A stretch of 64,000 bases of DNA from positions 55,931 through 119,930 of the forward strand of contig JAHDQF010000031.1 of the NCBI GenBank assembly GCA_018433945.1. The letters run 5' to 3'. Source of the DNA: Proteiniphilum sp. Its GTDB lineage: Bacteria > Bacteroidota > Bacteroidia > Bacteroidales > Dysgonomonadaceae. Every line of letters begins with the position of its first letter. Position 1 is the stretch's first letter. The notes under the pieces were generated by a model, which was given only the letters and a program-made list of their open reading frames with translations, did not search any database and was not told the DNA's origin. A program made the translations under genes and the position numbers. Below are positions 7,802 through 16,205 of this stretch, piece after piece.

Positions 7802-9064
7802 CTACTTGTTGTATTGCTTGAGAATAACGCTTGCGTTGTGTCCTCCAAAGCCAAAAGTGTTCGATAACGCAGCTCTGATCTCCCTTTTTTGAGCTTTGTT
7901 GAATGTAAAATTTAATTGATAGTCAATTTCGGGATCATTGTCTCCATCTTCATGGTTAATGGTAGGGGGAACAATTTGGTCCCTGATTGCCAGGATGGAG
8001 AGCATGGCCTCCAGCGCTCCTGCTCCTCCGAGCAGGTGGCCGGTCATCGACTTGGTGGAGCTGATGTTGAGCTTGTAGCTGTGCTCGCCAAATACGTCGA
8101 GGATGGCTTTCACCTCCGAAATGTCACCCACCGGCGTGGATGTGCCGTGTACATTGATGTAGTCGATCTGCTCGGCATTCATCTCGGCATCCTCCAGCGC
8201 ATTCCGCATGACCAGCTTGGCTCCCAGTCCGTCGGGATGGGAGGCAGTGAGGTGATAAGCGTCGGCCGACATGCCGCCACCCGCTACCTCTGCATAGATG
8301 GTGGCACCCCGTGCGATGGCATGTTCCAGCTCCTCCAGGATCAGCGCCGTACCTCCTTCACCGATCACGAACCCGTCGCGGCTGGCGCTAAAGGGACGGG
8401 ATGCTGTCAGTGGCGTATCGTTGCGTGTGGAGAGTGCGTGCATGGCATTGAATCCGCCCACAGCCGACGGGCTGATGGTGGCTTCGGCGCCACCGGTGAC
8501 GATGGCGTTGGCCTTGCCGAGGCGTATCAGGTTAAAGGCGTCAACAATGGCGTTGGTGGAAGAGGCACAGGCAGATACGGTTGCGTAGTTGGGTCCTCTC
8601 AGTCCATAAATCATAGAGATATGCCCTGCGGCAATATCCGCTATCATTTTCGGAATGAAAAAGGGGTTGAACTTGGGTCCTTTTTCCTTGTTCAGGAAAT
8701 ATTCTCCTACCTCGTCTTCAAACGTCTTGATGCCGCCGATACCGGCAGAAAAGATTACTCCGATGCGGTCCAGGTTCTCCTTCTCCAGTTCAAGACAGGA
8801 ATCGGTCATCGCATCCGCAGCAGCCTTGACGGCCAGCTGCGAATAGCGGTCATACTTCCTGATCTCCTTGCGGTCGAAGAGATCTCCCGGGTTGAAATCC
8901 TTTACCTCGCAGGCGAACTGGGTTTTGAAAAGGGATGCATCGAAATGAGTAATAGGCCCGGCGCCACTCTTACCAGCCAGTGCGTTCTCCCAGGTGGTCT
9001 GAACGTCGTTCCCCAGCGGAGTGATGGCTCCCAGGCCTGTTACTACTACTCTCTTTAACTCCAT
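7802..9064 (-). CDS. fabF: Beta-ketoacyl-ACP synthase II
   Basis: A 420-residue condensing enzyme that extends acyl-ACP with malonyl-ACP in fatty acid elongation. The Cys-His-His triad is visible: VSACASST (active Cys), NVHGTSTPVGD (first His), and KSMTGHLLGGAGALE (Lys and second His). The N-terminus MELKRVVVTGLGAITPLG is canonical. It starts 11 bp after acpP and ends 1 nt before the rnc start, so the three genes form one operon driven from the promoter at 9365-9397. Confidence 0.96.
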   Translation of the reverse strand: MELKRVVVTGLGAITPLGNDVQTTWENALAGKSGAGPITHFDASLFKTQFACEVKDFNPGDLFDRKEIRKYDRYSQLAVKAAADAMTDSCLELEKENLDRIGVIFSAGIGGIKTFEDEVGEYFLNKEKGPKFNPFFIPKMIADIAAGHISMIYGLRGPNYATVSACASSTNAIVDAFNLIRLGKANAIVTGGAEATISPSAVGGFNAMHALSTRNDTPLTASRPFSASRDGFVIGEGGTALILEELEHAIARGATIYAEVAGGGMSADAYHLTASHPDGLGAKLVMRNALEDAEMNAEQIDYINVHGTSTPVGDISEVKAILDVFGEHSYKLNISSTKSMTGHLLGGAGALEAMLSILAIRDQIVPPTINHEDGDNDPEIDYQLNFTFNKAQKREIRAALSNTFGFGGHNASVILKQYNK

Positions 9065-9075
9065 GTAGGGGTGAA

Positions 9076-9312
9076 TTATTTTGCGTGTTGTTCTACATAG
9101 GCAACAGCATCTCCTACAGTAGAGATCTTTTCTGCCTGATCATCCGGGATGGAGATGTTGAATTCCTTCTCGAATTCCATGATCAACTCTACCGTGTCAA
9201 GAGAATCAGCGCCCAGATCATTGGTGAAGCTGGCGGTTTCAGTAACTTCAGACTCTTCTACGCCTAATTTGTCAACAATGATCGATTTCACTCTTTGTGC
9301 TACTTCGGACAT
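9076..9312 (-). CDS. acpP: Acyl carrier protein
   Basis: A 78-residue acyl carrier protein. Ser37 in GADSLD is the 4'-phosphopantetheine attachment site; the acidic helix [13 protein letters not shown] after it is the partner-binding surface. It carries growing acyl chains for FabF encoded just downstream. The promoter is 53 bp upstream. Confidence 0.97.
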   Translation of the reverse strand: MSEVAQRVKSIIVDKLGVEESEVTETASFTNDLGADSLDTVELIMEFEKEFNISIPDDQAEKISTVGDAVAYVEQHAK

Positions 9313-9364
9313 AACTTTCGATATTAATTAATAAATAAAAATATTATTCTTACATTTGCGCTTG

Positions 9365-9397
9365 CAAAGTAACGCATTTTTTCTCTAATTGTGCAAA
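9365..9397 (-). promoter_or_regulatory. Promoter of acpP-fabF-rnc
   Basis: On the minus strand: -33 TTTG (9394-9397), a 21-nt spacer, then TTACTTTG (9365-9372), one mismatch from TAnnTTTG. This is the near-consensus Bacteroidota arrangement. Confidence 0.7.
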
Positions 9398-9464
9398 CTT
9401 TTACCGGTTAAAATCAAAAAAAATGCACAAAATACCTCTTATTGTGCAAAAAAACCTGTTATTT

Positions 9465-10061
9465 ATGATCCGTATCGCCATTTTTGCGTCAGGTAGCGGC
9501 AGCAATGCCGAAAATATTGTCGAATACTTTCGAGACCATACCGACATCCAGGTTGCACTCATTCTTTCCAATAATCCCGGTGCTTATGTGCATGAGCGTG
9601 CAAAAAAGCTGGGTATTCCTTCCTATACCTTCAGCAAAGCAGCGTTTGATGAGGGTTCCGCTGTAATGAATATCTTGCGTGAATATCAGACGGATTTCAT
9701 TTTGCTGGCGGGATTTCTGCTGAAGGTTTCAAAGCCGTTGCTGGATGCCTATCCCCGGCGTATTGTGAACATTCATCCTGCGTTGCTGCCCAAATATGGC
9801 GGTAAAGGACTGTATGGCGACAGGGTGCACCGGGCGGTGGTGGAGGCAGGAGAGACAAAGTCGGGAATCACCATTCATTATGTCAACGAGAATTATGATG
9901 AGGGCGATATTATTTTCCAGGCAACCTGCGATCTGCAGCCGGGGGATACGCCCGAGGAGGTGGCTAGTAAGGTGCATGCACTGGAATATACCTATTTTCC
10001 CCGGGTAATTGAGGCTGTGGTAAAAGGACAAACTTCCCTGAATCCGTTATCTCCCGCATAA
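9465..10061 (+). CDS. purN: Phosphoribosylglycinamide formyltransferase 1
   Basis: A 198-residue enzyme that formylates GAR using 10-formyl-tetrahydrofolate, the step after PurD. Motifs: IFASGSGSNAENI at the N-terminus, NIHPALLPKYGGKG (catalytic Asn-x-His), and GITIHYVNENYDEGDIIFQ (catalytic Asp). The ATG at 9465 gives the canonical MIRIAIFASGSG start; the upstream in-frame ATG at 9423 would add 14 residues without homology. It is divergent from acpP. Confidence 0.94.
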   Translation: MIRIAIFASGSGSNAENIVEYFRDHTDIQVALILSNNPGAYVHERAKKLGIPSYTFSKAAFDEGSAVMNILREYQTDFILLAGFLLKVSKPLLDAYPRRIVNIHPALLPKYGGKGLYGDRVHRAVVEAGETKSGITIHYVNENYDEGDIIFQATCDLQPGDTPEEVASKVHALEYTYFPRVIEAVVKGQTSLNPLSPA

Positions 10062-10127
10062 AATGGCGTGAATGAAGTTTGTGCAGTAAAAAACAGGCTG
10101 GAAAACGGAAAGTTGCTAAATAAATTT

Positions 10128-10135
10128 TATCTTTG
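10128..10135 (+). promoter_or_regulatory. Promoter -7 element of tRNA-Leu
   Basis: TATCTTTG (exact TAnnTTTG), 11 bp before the mature tRNA 5' end. Confidence 0.55.
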
Positions 10136-10146
10136 CAATCCATTTT

Positions 10147-10228
10147 GCGGCTGTGGCGTAATTGGTAGCCGCGCCAGACTTAGGATCTGGTGACGAAAGT
10201 CGTAAGGGTTCGAGTCCCTTCAGCCGCA
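10147..10228 (+). tRNA. tRNA-Leu (anticodon UAG)
   Basis: An 82-nt cloverleaf with a 7-bp acceptor stem GCGGCTG/CAGCCGC, anticodon stem CCAGA/TCTGG around loop CTTAGGA (anticodon TAG at 10181-10183), a long variable arm (TGACGAAAGTCGT) as expected for a class II tRNA, and T-loop GGTTCGAGTCC. CCA is not encoded. It reads CUA and other CUN leucine codons. Confidence 0.97.
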
Positions 10229-10259
10229 CAAAATTTCTTAATTGGGAGGGAAATAAATC

Positions 10260-10703
10260 ATGATGGAAAGATTTTTATTATTGGCTCTTTTTGGCATCGC
10301 CATGGCTCATTTAGAAGGAGTAACGGTGGTTTATCTTCGTAAGGCACTGGGTATGATTGACGCACAATCAAATCATGAATCACTCAAAGAATTCCCCAAA
10401 CGTTACCTTTTTATTGAGAGGACAAGGGAAGCAGCCACCATAGTGATGCTTGTGACACTATCCTTGTTGGTTGGAGGATCATGGCTTGACAAGATGATCG
10501 TCTTTCTTTGGACATTTGCTTTTTGGGATCTGTTTTATTATTTTTCGCTTTACCTTTTGATTAAATGGCCCCCTAATCTTGCCTCCATTGATGTTCTTTT
10601 TCTGATCCCGCGTCCCTGGATTGCACCCGTATGGGTCCCGATAGGGATATCATCAATCACCATCATCATGATTGCTTTTCTTCTTCTGACTTCTACTTTG
10701 TAA
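10260..10703 (+). CDS. Small multi-pass membrane protein, unknown
   Basis: A 147-residue protein with four hydrophobic segments (about residues 5-25, 57-73, 78-98 and 123-145) and a conserved-looking charged stretch RYLFIERTREAATI between the first two. No family is recognised. The start at 10260 (or the next codon, 10263) is preceded by GGAGGG. It lies between tRNA-Leu and the ars cluster on the same strand but ends 120 bp before arsR, which has its own promoter, so there is no evidence that it belongs to arsenic resistance. It is not an ArsB or Acr3 permease: far too short, with none of their motifs. Confidence 0.65.
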   Translation: MMERFLLLALFGIAMAHLEGVTVVYLRKALGMIDAQSNHESLKEFPKRYLFIERTREAATIVMLVTLSLLVGGSWLDKMIVFLWTFAFWDLFYYFSLYLLIKWPPNLASIDVLFLIPRPWIAPVWVPIGISSITIIMIAFLLLTSTL

Positions 10704-10773
10704 ACCCCAAAAAAAATTTCAGTCAATTCTCTGCAGGAATTTGATCGACATCCCTTTTTTTCATATCCGGATA

Positions 10774-10811
10774 TTTGGATGATTCAATTAATGTTCGTAC
10801 ATTTGCGAACA
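10774..10811 (+). promoter_or_regulatory. arsR promoter with embedded operator
   Basis: A -33 TTTG (10774-10777), 20-nt spacer and TACATTTG (10798-10805) form a consensus Bacteroidota promoter. The -7 box is exactly bracketed by the perfect inverted repeat TGTTCG (10792-10797) / CGAACA (10806-10811), a probable ArsR operator, so bound repressor would cover the -7 box. The arsR ATG follows 11 bp after the operator. Confidence 0.75.
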
Positions 10812-10822
10812 ATAATAAAATT

Positions 10823-11152
10823 ATGGAAACCGTAAAACAACCGTTGCAGCCAGCAGAAGTGGAGATGGTGGCCCGTATGGCAAAAGCATTGGGACACCCC
10901 ACCCGGATTGAGATTCTGGTATTTCTTGCTTCCCGGGACAGTTGCTTTTTTGGCAATATCCACGATGAGCTCCCGATGGCCAAATCTACCGTTTCACAGC
11001 ATCTGAAGGAGTTGAAAGATGCCGGTTTGATTCAGGGTGAGATTGAAACGCCAAAAGTAAGATACTGCATCCATAAAGAGAACTGGGAAATAGCCCGGAA
11101 ACTATTTTCGAATCTCTTCGACTTATTCGACTGGAAAGAAATGCATTGTTAA
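10823..11152 (+). CDS. arsR: ArsR-family metalloregulator
   Basis: A 109-residue winged-helix repressor. The core ALGHPTRIEILVFL and the recognition helix MAKSTVSQHLKELKDAGLI are typical of the ArsR/SmtB fold. Candidate thiol ligands are Cys in RDSCFF, Cys in RYCIHK and the C-terminal MHC. Known members release DNA on binding As(III) or Sb(III); the sensor cysteines here are not in the classical ELCVCDL motif, so metal specificity is inferred from the neighbours. The ATG at 10823 follows the promoter/operator; an upstream in-frame ATG at 10775 would place the operator inside the gene. Confidence 0.9.
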   Translation: METVKQPLQPAEVEMVARMAKALGHPTRIEILVFLASRDSCFFGNIHDELPMAKSTVSQHLKELKDAGLIQGEIETPKVRYCIHKENWEIARKLFSNLFDLFDWKEMHC

Positions 11153-11265
11153 ACGGCTCTGTTTTTTTTGCCTTTGATGTTCGTCGTTCGCCGAATCTAA
11201 AACTCAATCAATCAAACGATGTTGATACAATGACACAGTACAAATCAAATCAAATCAGATAAACA

Positions 11266-11592
11266 ATGAAAACAATTGAAATTTTTGATCCGGCCATGTG
11301 CTGCCCCACCGGATTGTGCGGCCCGAATATCAATCCTGAATTAATGAGGATGGCCACGGTAACAGACACATTAAAAAGAAAGGGAATCAACATTACCCGT
11401 CATAATTTAACGGATGAACCCCAGGCATTTGTTTCCAATAGTGTGGTGAATAAATATTTGCAGGAAAAGGGAGTCGACGCTTTGCCTATCACATTGGTAG
11501 ATGGCAAAATAGCCCTGTCTAAAGATTATCCTACCAACAAACAGCTGGCTGAGTGGACGGGAGTGTCCCTCGACTTTATCCCGGTTAAGTAA
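11266..11592 (+). CDS. arsD: Arsenite metallochaperone ArsD
   Basis: A 108-residue ArsD. The metalloid-binding cysteines Cys12, Cys13 and Cys18 in MCCPTGLC are intact; the C-terminal vicinal Cys pairs of plasmid R773 ArsD are absent, as in many chromosomal forms. In the known system ArsD passes As(III) to ArsA. It starts 113 bp after arsR, behind a short AAATC tandem repeat (11242-11256), and is followed by arsA after 9 bp. Confidence 0.93.
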   Translation: MKTIEIFDPAMCCPTGLCGPNINPELMRMATVTDTLKRKGINITRHNLTDEPQAFVSNSVVNKYLQEKGVDALPITLVDGKIALSKDYPTNKQLAEWTGVSLDFIPVK

Positions 11593-11601
11593 TTTACAAG
11601 T

Positions 11602-13326
11602 ATGAAGGAAACAATGATGAAACCATTTAATATATCAGAGGTAGCATTCACAAAATACCTCTTTTTCACCGGCAAAGGAGGAGTAGGGAAGACATCGGTC
11701 GCCTGTGCAACCGCAATAGGTTTGGCAGATCAGGGAAAGAAAATCCTGTTGATCAGTACCGACCCGGCTTCCAACCTTCAGGATGTTTTCGCCCAAAAAT
11801 TGAACGGACAGGGTACGCCTGTCGCCGATGTGCCGGGGCTTACGGTTGTAAACCTCGATCCGGAACAGGAAGCGGCTGCATACCGGGAAAGCGTCATCTC
11901 TCCATTCAGGGGAAAACTACCCGTTAGTGTTCTCCAAAATATGGAAGAACAGCTCTCCGGTTCCTGTACGGTGGAGATTGCAGCATTCAATGCATTTTCA
12001 GATTTCCTGACGGATGCAGCCAAACAATCGGAATACGACCATATCATCTTTGATACGGCACCGACAGGTCATACGCTGCGTATGTTGCAGTTGCCATCTG
12101 CCTGGAGTACGTTTATCAGCGAGAGTACACATGGTGCATCGTGCCTGGGACAATTGTCGGGGTTGGAAGAACGGAAAGATATTTATAAAGAGGCGGCCAA
12201 TACCCTGGCGGATGGCAAGAAAACCCGCCTCGTACTTGTCAGTCGCCCGGAATCATCCAGCTTACAGGAAGCTGCGCGTTCGTCGCACGAGCTGCAATTG
12301 TTGGGCGTAAAGAATCAGATTCTGGTGATAAACGGGGTTTTGCTGCAATTGCAAAATGAAGACAGGGTATCCGGTGAAATTCACGAAAAACAGCAATCGG
12401 CTTTGCAAAACATTCCGGATGAAATAGCGGACTACCCCACATTCACCGTTCCCTTACGTTCCTATAATGTATCGAATATTGCCAATATCCGCAGGTTATT
12501 ATACGAGGACAATGTGGAACGGATTGATGGCTACCAGCCGATGAGAAGCGAAAAAGGGCTGGAAGATTTAATCGACGACCTCTACGTCACCGGCAAACGG
12601 GTTATTTTCACGATGGGGAAAGGGGGGGTAGGCAAAACGACTTTAGCCACAGATATCGCACTGGGATTATCGGCACGCGGGGCAAAAGTGCACCTGACGA
12701 CTACCGACCCGGCAAACCATCTGAATTACGACCTTGCCATAGAAGCCGGTATCTCTGTGAGCCGCATCGACGAAGCAGTGGAGTTGGAAAAATACAAGAA
12801 TGAGGTACGTAGCAAAGCCGCGCCCACCATGAGCGCCGAAGATATGGCATATATCGAGGAGGATCTGCGTTCTCCATGCACCCAGGAAATTGCGGTATTC
12901 AAAGCTTTCGCGGAAATTGTGGACAAGGCAGGCAATGAAGTCGTGGTGATTGATACCGCACCAACCGGTCACACGCTCCTTTTACTGGATTCAACGCAAA
13001 GTTACCACAGAGAAGTGGAGCGGACACAGGGTATTCCCGATTCGGTAAGCAGGCTCTTGCCCCGCTTAAGAAATCCGGAAGAAACGGAGGTGGTTATTGT
13101 TACGTTGCCTGAAGCTACTCCCGTATTTGAAGCAGAAAGGCTGCAAGCCGATTTACACCGTGCCGGGATACACAACAAATGGTGGGTGGTCAACTCCTGC
13201 CTCTCACTGGTACACACTGAGAATCCTTTCCTGCAGTCTAAAGCTCAGCTTGAAATCTCGTGGATCGAAAAAGTGAAGGAGCTTTCCGGTGAGCATACAG
13301 CATTCATTGCATGGAAAAATTTATAA
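11602..13326 (+). CDS. arsA: Arsenite-stimulated ATPase ArsA
   Basis: A 574-residue pseudo-duplicated ATPase. Both halves carry a P-loop GKGGVGKT (near residues 24 and 338) and the DTAPTGHT switch. The three arsenite-binding cysteines are present in SGSCTVEIAAF, GASCLGQ and SPCTQEIAVF. In the known system ArsA docks on a membrane permease (ArsB or Acr3) and powers arsenite efflux; no permease is encoded next to it. It ends by overlapping the arsM start (TAATG), a sign of translational coupling. Confidence 0.94.
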   Translation: MKETMMKPFNISEVAFTKYLFFTGKGGVGKTSVACATAIGLADQGKKILLISTDPASNLQDVFAQKLNGQGTPVADVPGLTVVNLDPEQEAAAYRESVISPFRGKLPVSVLQNMEEQLSGSCTVEIAAFNAFSDFLTDAAKQSEYDHIIFDTAPTGHTLRMLQLPSAWSTFISESTHGASCLGQLSGLEERKDIYKEAANTLADGKKTRLVLVSRPESSSLQEAARSSHELQLLGVKNQILVINGVLLQLQNEDRVSGEIHEKQQSALQNIPDEIADYPTFTVPLRSYNVSNIANIRRLLYEDNVERIDGYQPMRSEKGLEDLIDDLYVTGKRVIFTMGKGGVGKTTLATDIALGLSARGAKVHLTTTDPANHLNYDLAIEAGISVSRIDEAVELEKYKNEVRSKAAPTMSAEDMAYIEEDLRSPCTQEIAVFKAFAEIVDKAGNEVVVIDTAPTGHTLLLLDSTQSYHREVERTQGIPDSVSRLLPRLRNPEETEVVIVTLPEATPVFEAERLQADLHRAGIHNKWWVVNSCLSLVHTENPFLQSKAQLEISWIEKVKELSGEHTAFIAWKNL

Positions 13327-14138
13327 TGAGCGCGATGGAAAAGAATGATAAAATAAAAGAAGTGGTGAAGCAAAAATATGGAGATATTGTTTTGCTAAAC
13401 CAGCAATCCTCTTGCTGCTCTTCCTCCTGTTGCTCAGCCGATGGTCGCAGTATCATGAGTGAAGACTACCGTACTTTTGACGGATACATTGCCGAGGCGG
13501 ATATGGGATTAGGATGCGGGCTTCCAACGCAATTTGCGAATATCCAAAAAGGAAACACCGTTTTGGACTTAGGCTCAGGAGCCGGGAATGACTGTTTTGT
13601 CGCCCGTGCAGAAGTGGGAGAATCGGGGCGAGTGATCGGTATTGATTTTACCCCGGCAATGGTAGCCAAAGCACGGGATAATGCAAAGAAAAGAGGATTT
13701 CACAATGTGGAATTCCGGGAAGGGGATATTGAAAATTTGCCGGTTGAAAGCAATTCAATGGATGTGGTTATCAGTAATTGTGTACTCAATTTACTTCCTG
13801 CAAAAGATAGAATATTTCACGAAATATATCGCGTTCTAAAGCCCGGCGGCCATTTTTGCATATCTGATATTGTGTTGAAAGGAGCACTTCCCCGGGAACT
13901 CTCAATAGCTGTTGAAATGTATGTGGGTTGTGTGGCCGGGGCAATACCGGAGGATGATTACATAGCCGAAATATCCAAAGCAAAGTTTCAGGAAATAGAG
14001 GTAGTGAGCAGGAAGAGAATTGAGATACCTGATGCAATACTTTTGAAATATATGGATCATGATTCTTTGACAGCGTTTAAATCCGGAGGGTCAGGAATTT
14101 TTTCGATCACCGTAAAAGCAAAAAAACAACAAGTGTGA
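13326..14138 (+). CDS. arsM: Arsenite S-adenosylmethionine methyltransferase
   Basis: A 270-residue methyltransferase that converts As(III) to methylated arsenicals. The SAM fold is seen in VLDLGSGAGND and GIDFTPAMVAKA. The three conserved cysteines are Cys in GLGCGLP, Cys in ISNCVLNLLP and Cys in VGCVAGAI; the N-terminus adds a Cys-rich segment (SSCCSSSCCS). I take the ATG at 13326, which shares one base with the arsA stop; ATG 13311 and ATG 13335 are alternatives. It completes an arsR-D-A-M transcript. Confidence 0.92.
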   Translation: MSAMEKNDKIKEVVKQKYGDIVLLNQQSSCCSSSCCSADGRSIMSEDYRTFDGYIAEADMGLGCGLPTQFANIQKGNTVLDLGSGAGNDCFVARAEVGESGRVIGIDFTPAMVAKARDNAKKRGFHNVEFREGDIENLPVESNSMDVVISNCVLNLLPAKDRIFHEIYRVLKPGGHFCISDIVLKGALPRELSIAVEMYVGCVAGAIPEDDYIAEISKAKFQEIEVVSRKRIEIPDAILLKYMDHDSLTAFKSGGSGIFSITVKAKKQQV

Positions 14139-14195
14139 ATAACGGGCAAGGAGGGAAATATCCCCTACAAAAATAAAACAAACATTCTAAAAAAA

Positions 14196-16082
14196 ATGAA
14201 GTATAAAAGTCTGCTGTTTTTATTTTTTCTGGTGTCTGCGTCAGCTTTTTCCCAACGCACACAAAAACCGGTGTTGCACAGCAAACACTGGATGGCGATC
14301 ACCGGCAAGACGCTGGGTGCGCAAGCCGGAGCAATGATTTTTCAACAGGGCGGAAATGCGGTGGATGCTGCTTGTGCCATGCTTGGCGCAACGTGCACAT
14401 TGTGGGATGTACTGAGCTGGGGTGGTGAAACGCAGGCGTTAATTTATAATCCGCATTCGAAAAAAGTAATCGCTATCAACGCGTTGGGCGTAGCTCCTAC
14501 AGGGGCTACGGCGGAATATTTCAAAAGTCTCGGATACGATTTTCCACCCGAACTGGGACCGTTGGCTGCCGTAACGCCGGGAACGGTAGGCGGATTGTGT
14601 TATATGCTCTCCAATTGGGGTACCATGAGCCTGCAGGAAGTGCTTGCACCCTCAATGGAACTCGCTTCGGGTTTCCCGGTGGACATTCCGTTTGCAGCCA
14701 GCGTGGCGCGGAACAAAGAGCGGTTGAAAGAGTGGAAATACAGCAGGGAGCTTTTCATTACCCGTCCGGGTGAGGAACAGGAAACACCGGTGGCGGGTGA
14801 GATTTTTGTGCAACAGGATCTGCTGAAAACGTTGCAAAAACTGGTGGATGCCGAACAAGAGGCACTGAAAGCGGGGAAAAACCGGAAGGATGCGATTATG
14901 GCCGCCTATGATCGCTTTTACAGGGGCGACATTGCCCGGGAGTTTGTACGCGGTTCGCGCGAGCAGGGAGGATTGATCACGATGGAAGACCTGGCGGGGT
15001 GGAGACCTGTTGAAGAAGAACCGTTGCATGTGAATTACAAGGGAATCGATGTGTACAAATTGCAACCGTGGACGCAAGGCCCGGTGCTGCTGCAAAGTCT
15101 GAATATCCTGGAAAATTTCGATCTGAAGAAAATGGGATATAACAGTCCGCAGTATATTCACACGATCTATCAGGCGATGAACATGGCTTTTGCCGACAGG
15201 GATTTTTACTACGGTGACCCGTATTTTCATCCCGATATTCCCATTAAAGGCCTGTTGGATAAAGCATACGCCCGTAAGCGGGCATCGGAAATGTGGGCGG
15301 ACAAAAACAATCCATCAGTGAAACCGGGTGATCCCTATCCGTTTGAGGGTAAGAAAAATCCCTATTTGAAACTCCTGAAAGAACGCGGTTTAGACCTGAA
15401 TCCTTCAGGGGAGAGGGATTTCGTGCCAGGCCACGATGCTGTCTCCTCCCTGGAGATCGACACCATTTACAGGGATCGGCTCTGGCGCGGAACCACCACC
15501 ATTCAGGCCGCTGACGCGGAAGGATGGATTGTCTCCGTCACTCCCTCCGGTGGATGGATTCCTGCCTGTATAGCGGGAAATACGGGTATCGGCATGAGCC
15601 AGCGACTGCAGAGCTTCGTGCTGGACGAATCGCTGAATCCTTTCAACGTAGTGGAGCCCGGAAAAAGACCACGGGTAACGCTCACGCCTTCGCTGGCATT
15701 GAAAAACGGCGAGCCGTTTTTGTCATTTGCTGTGCAGGGCGGTGATACGCAGGACCAGAATCTGCTGCAGTTCTTTCTGAACATGGTGGAATTCGGCATG
15801 AATGTACAACAGGCAAGTGAGGCGGCCAATATCAATTCCAACCAATTGTGGCTGTCGCTGGGCGGAACCAGAACCGAAGAGCGTGCACCTCGGCCGGGAC
15901 AGCTTCTGCTGCATGCCGCCACACCCGACTCCGTACGCCGGAAACTTATTGAAATGGGTTACTCGCTGCAGTTCTCCGACCGGACAAGCGGCCCCATCAA
16001 TGCTATTTATTTCGATCGGGAGCACGGTACATTCTGGGGCGGGAGCAGCAACTACGGGGAGGATTATGGAATTGAGTGGTGA
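14196..16082 (+). CDS. Divergent gamma-glutamyltransferase-family Ntn hydrolase, exported
   Basis: A 628-residue protein with a signal peptide (about residues 1-20) and the GGT fold: GGNAVDAACAM near the N-terminus, ELGPLAAVTPGTVGG, and the autoprocessing region WRGTTTIQAAD, where a Thr would become the N-terminal nucleophile of the small subunit. The usual TTH(Y/F)S(V/I)VD is changed to TTTIQAAD, so the substrate may not be glutathione. It starts 57 bp after arsM; co-transcription is possible, which would be notable because glutathione-type thiols bind arsenite, but no link is proven. Confidence 0.82.
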   Translation: MKYKSLLFLFFLVSASAFSQRTQKPVLHSKHWMAITGKTLGAQAGAMIFQQGGNAVDAACAMLGATCTLWDVLSWGGETQALIYNPHSKKVIAINALGVAPTGATAEYFKSLGYDFPPELGPLAAVTPGTVGGLCYMLSNWGTMSLQEVLAPSMELASGFPVDIPFAASVARNKERLKEWKYSRELFITRPGEEQETPVAGEIFVQQDLLKTLQKLVDAEQEALKAGKNRKDAIMAAYDRFYRGDIAREFVRGSREQGGLITMEDLAGWRPVEEEPLHVNYKGIDVYKLQPWTQGPVLLQSLNILENFDLKKMGYNSPQYIHTIYQAMNMAFADRDFYYGDPYFHPDIPIKGLLDKAYARKRASEMWADKNNPSVKPGDPYPFEGKKNPYLKLLKERGLDLNPSGERDFVPGHDAVSSLEIDTIYRDRLWRGTTTIQAADAEGWIVSVTPSGGWIPACIAGNTGIGMSQRLQSFVLDESLNPFNVVEPGKRPRVTLTPSLALKNGEPFLSFAVQGGDTQDQNLLQFFLNMVEFGMNVQQASEAANINSNQLWLSLGGTRTEERAPRPGQLLLHAATPDSVRRKLIEMGYSLQFSDRTSGPINAIYFDREHGTFWGGSSNYGEDYGIEW

Positions 16083-16205
16083 AATCGGAAGGGAAGATGC
16101 CTGATTCAGCAAATAATCTCAGCGTATTGAAACGGTTGTTGGAAAAATGAAGATCGGATCAAGACAACCTCTTTGAGTAGGGAAACTGTTTCTGCAAGAA
16201 TACTG

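Noticed and set aside
7916-9058. 380-codon open frame opposite fabF
   Set aside because: Antisense shadow of a highly conserved gene; composition mirrors fabF codons and no domain is recognisable.
10260-10703. Membrane protein as the missing arsenite permease
   Set aside because: Only 147 residues and four spans; lacks Acr3/ArsB features and lies upstream of the arsR promoter.
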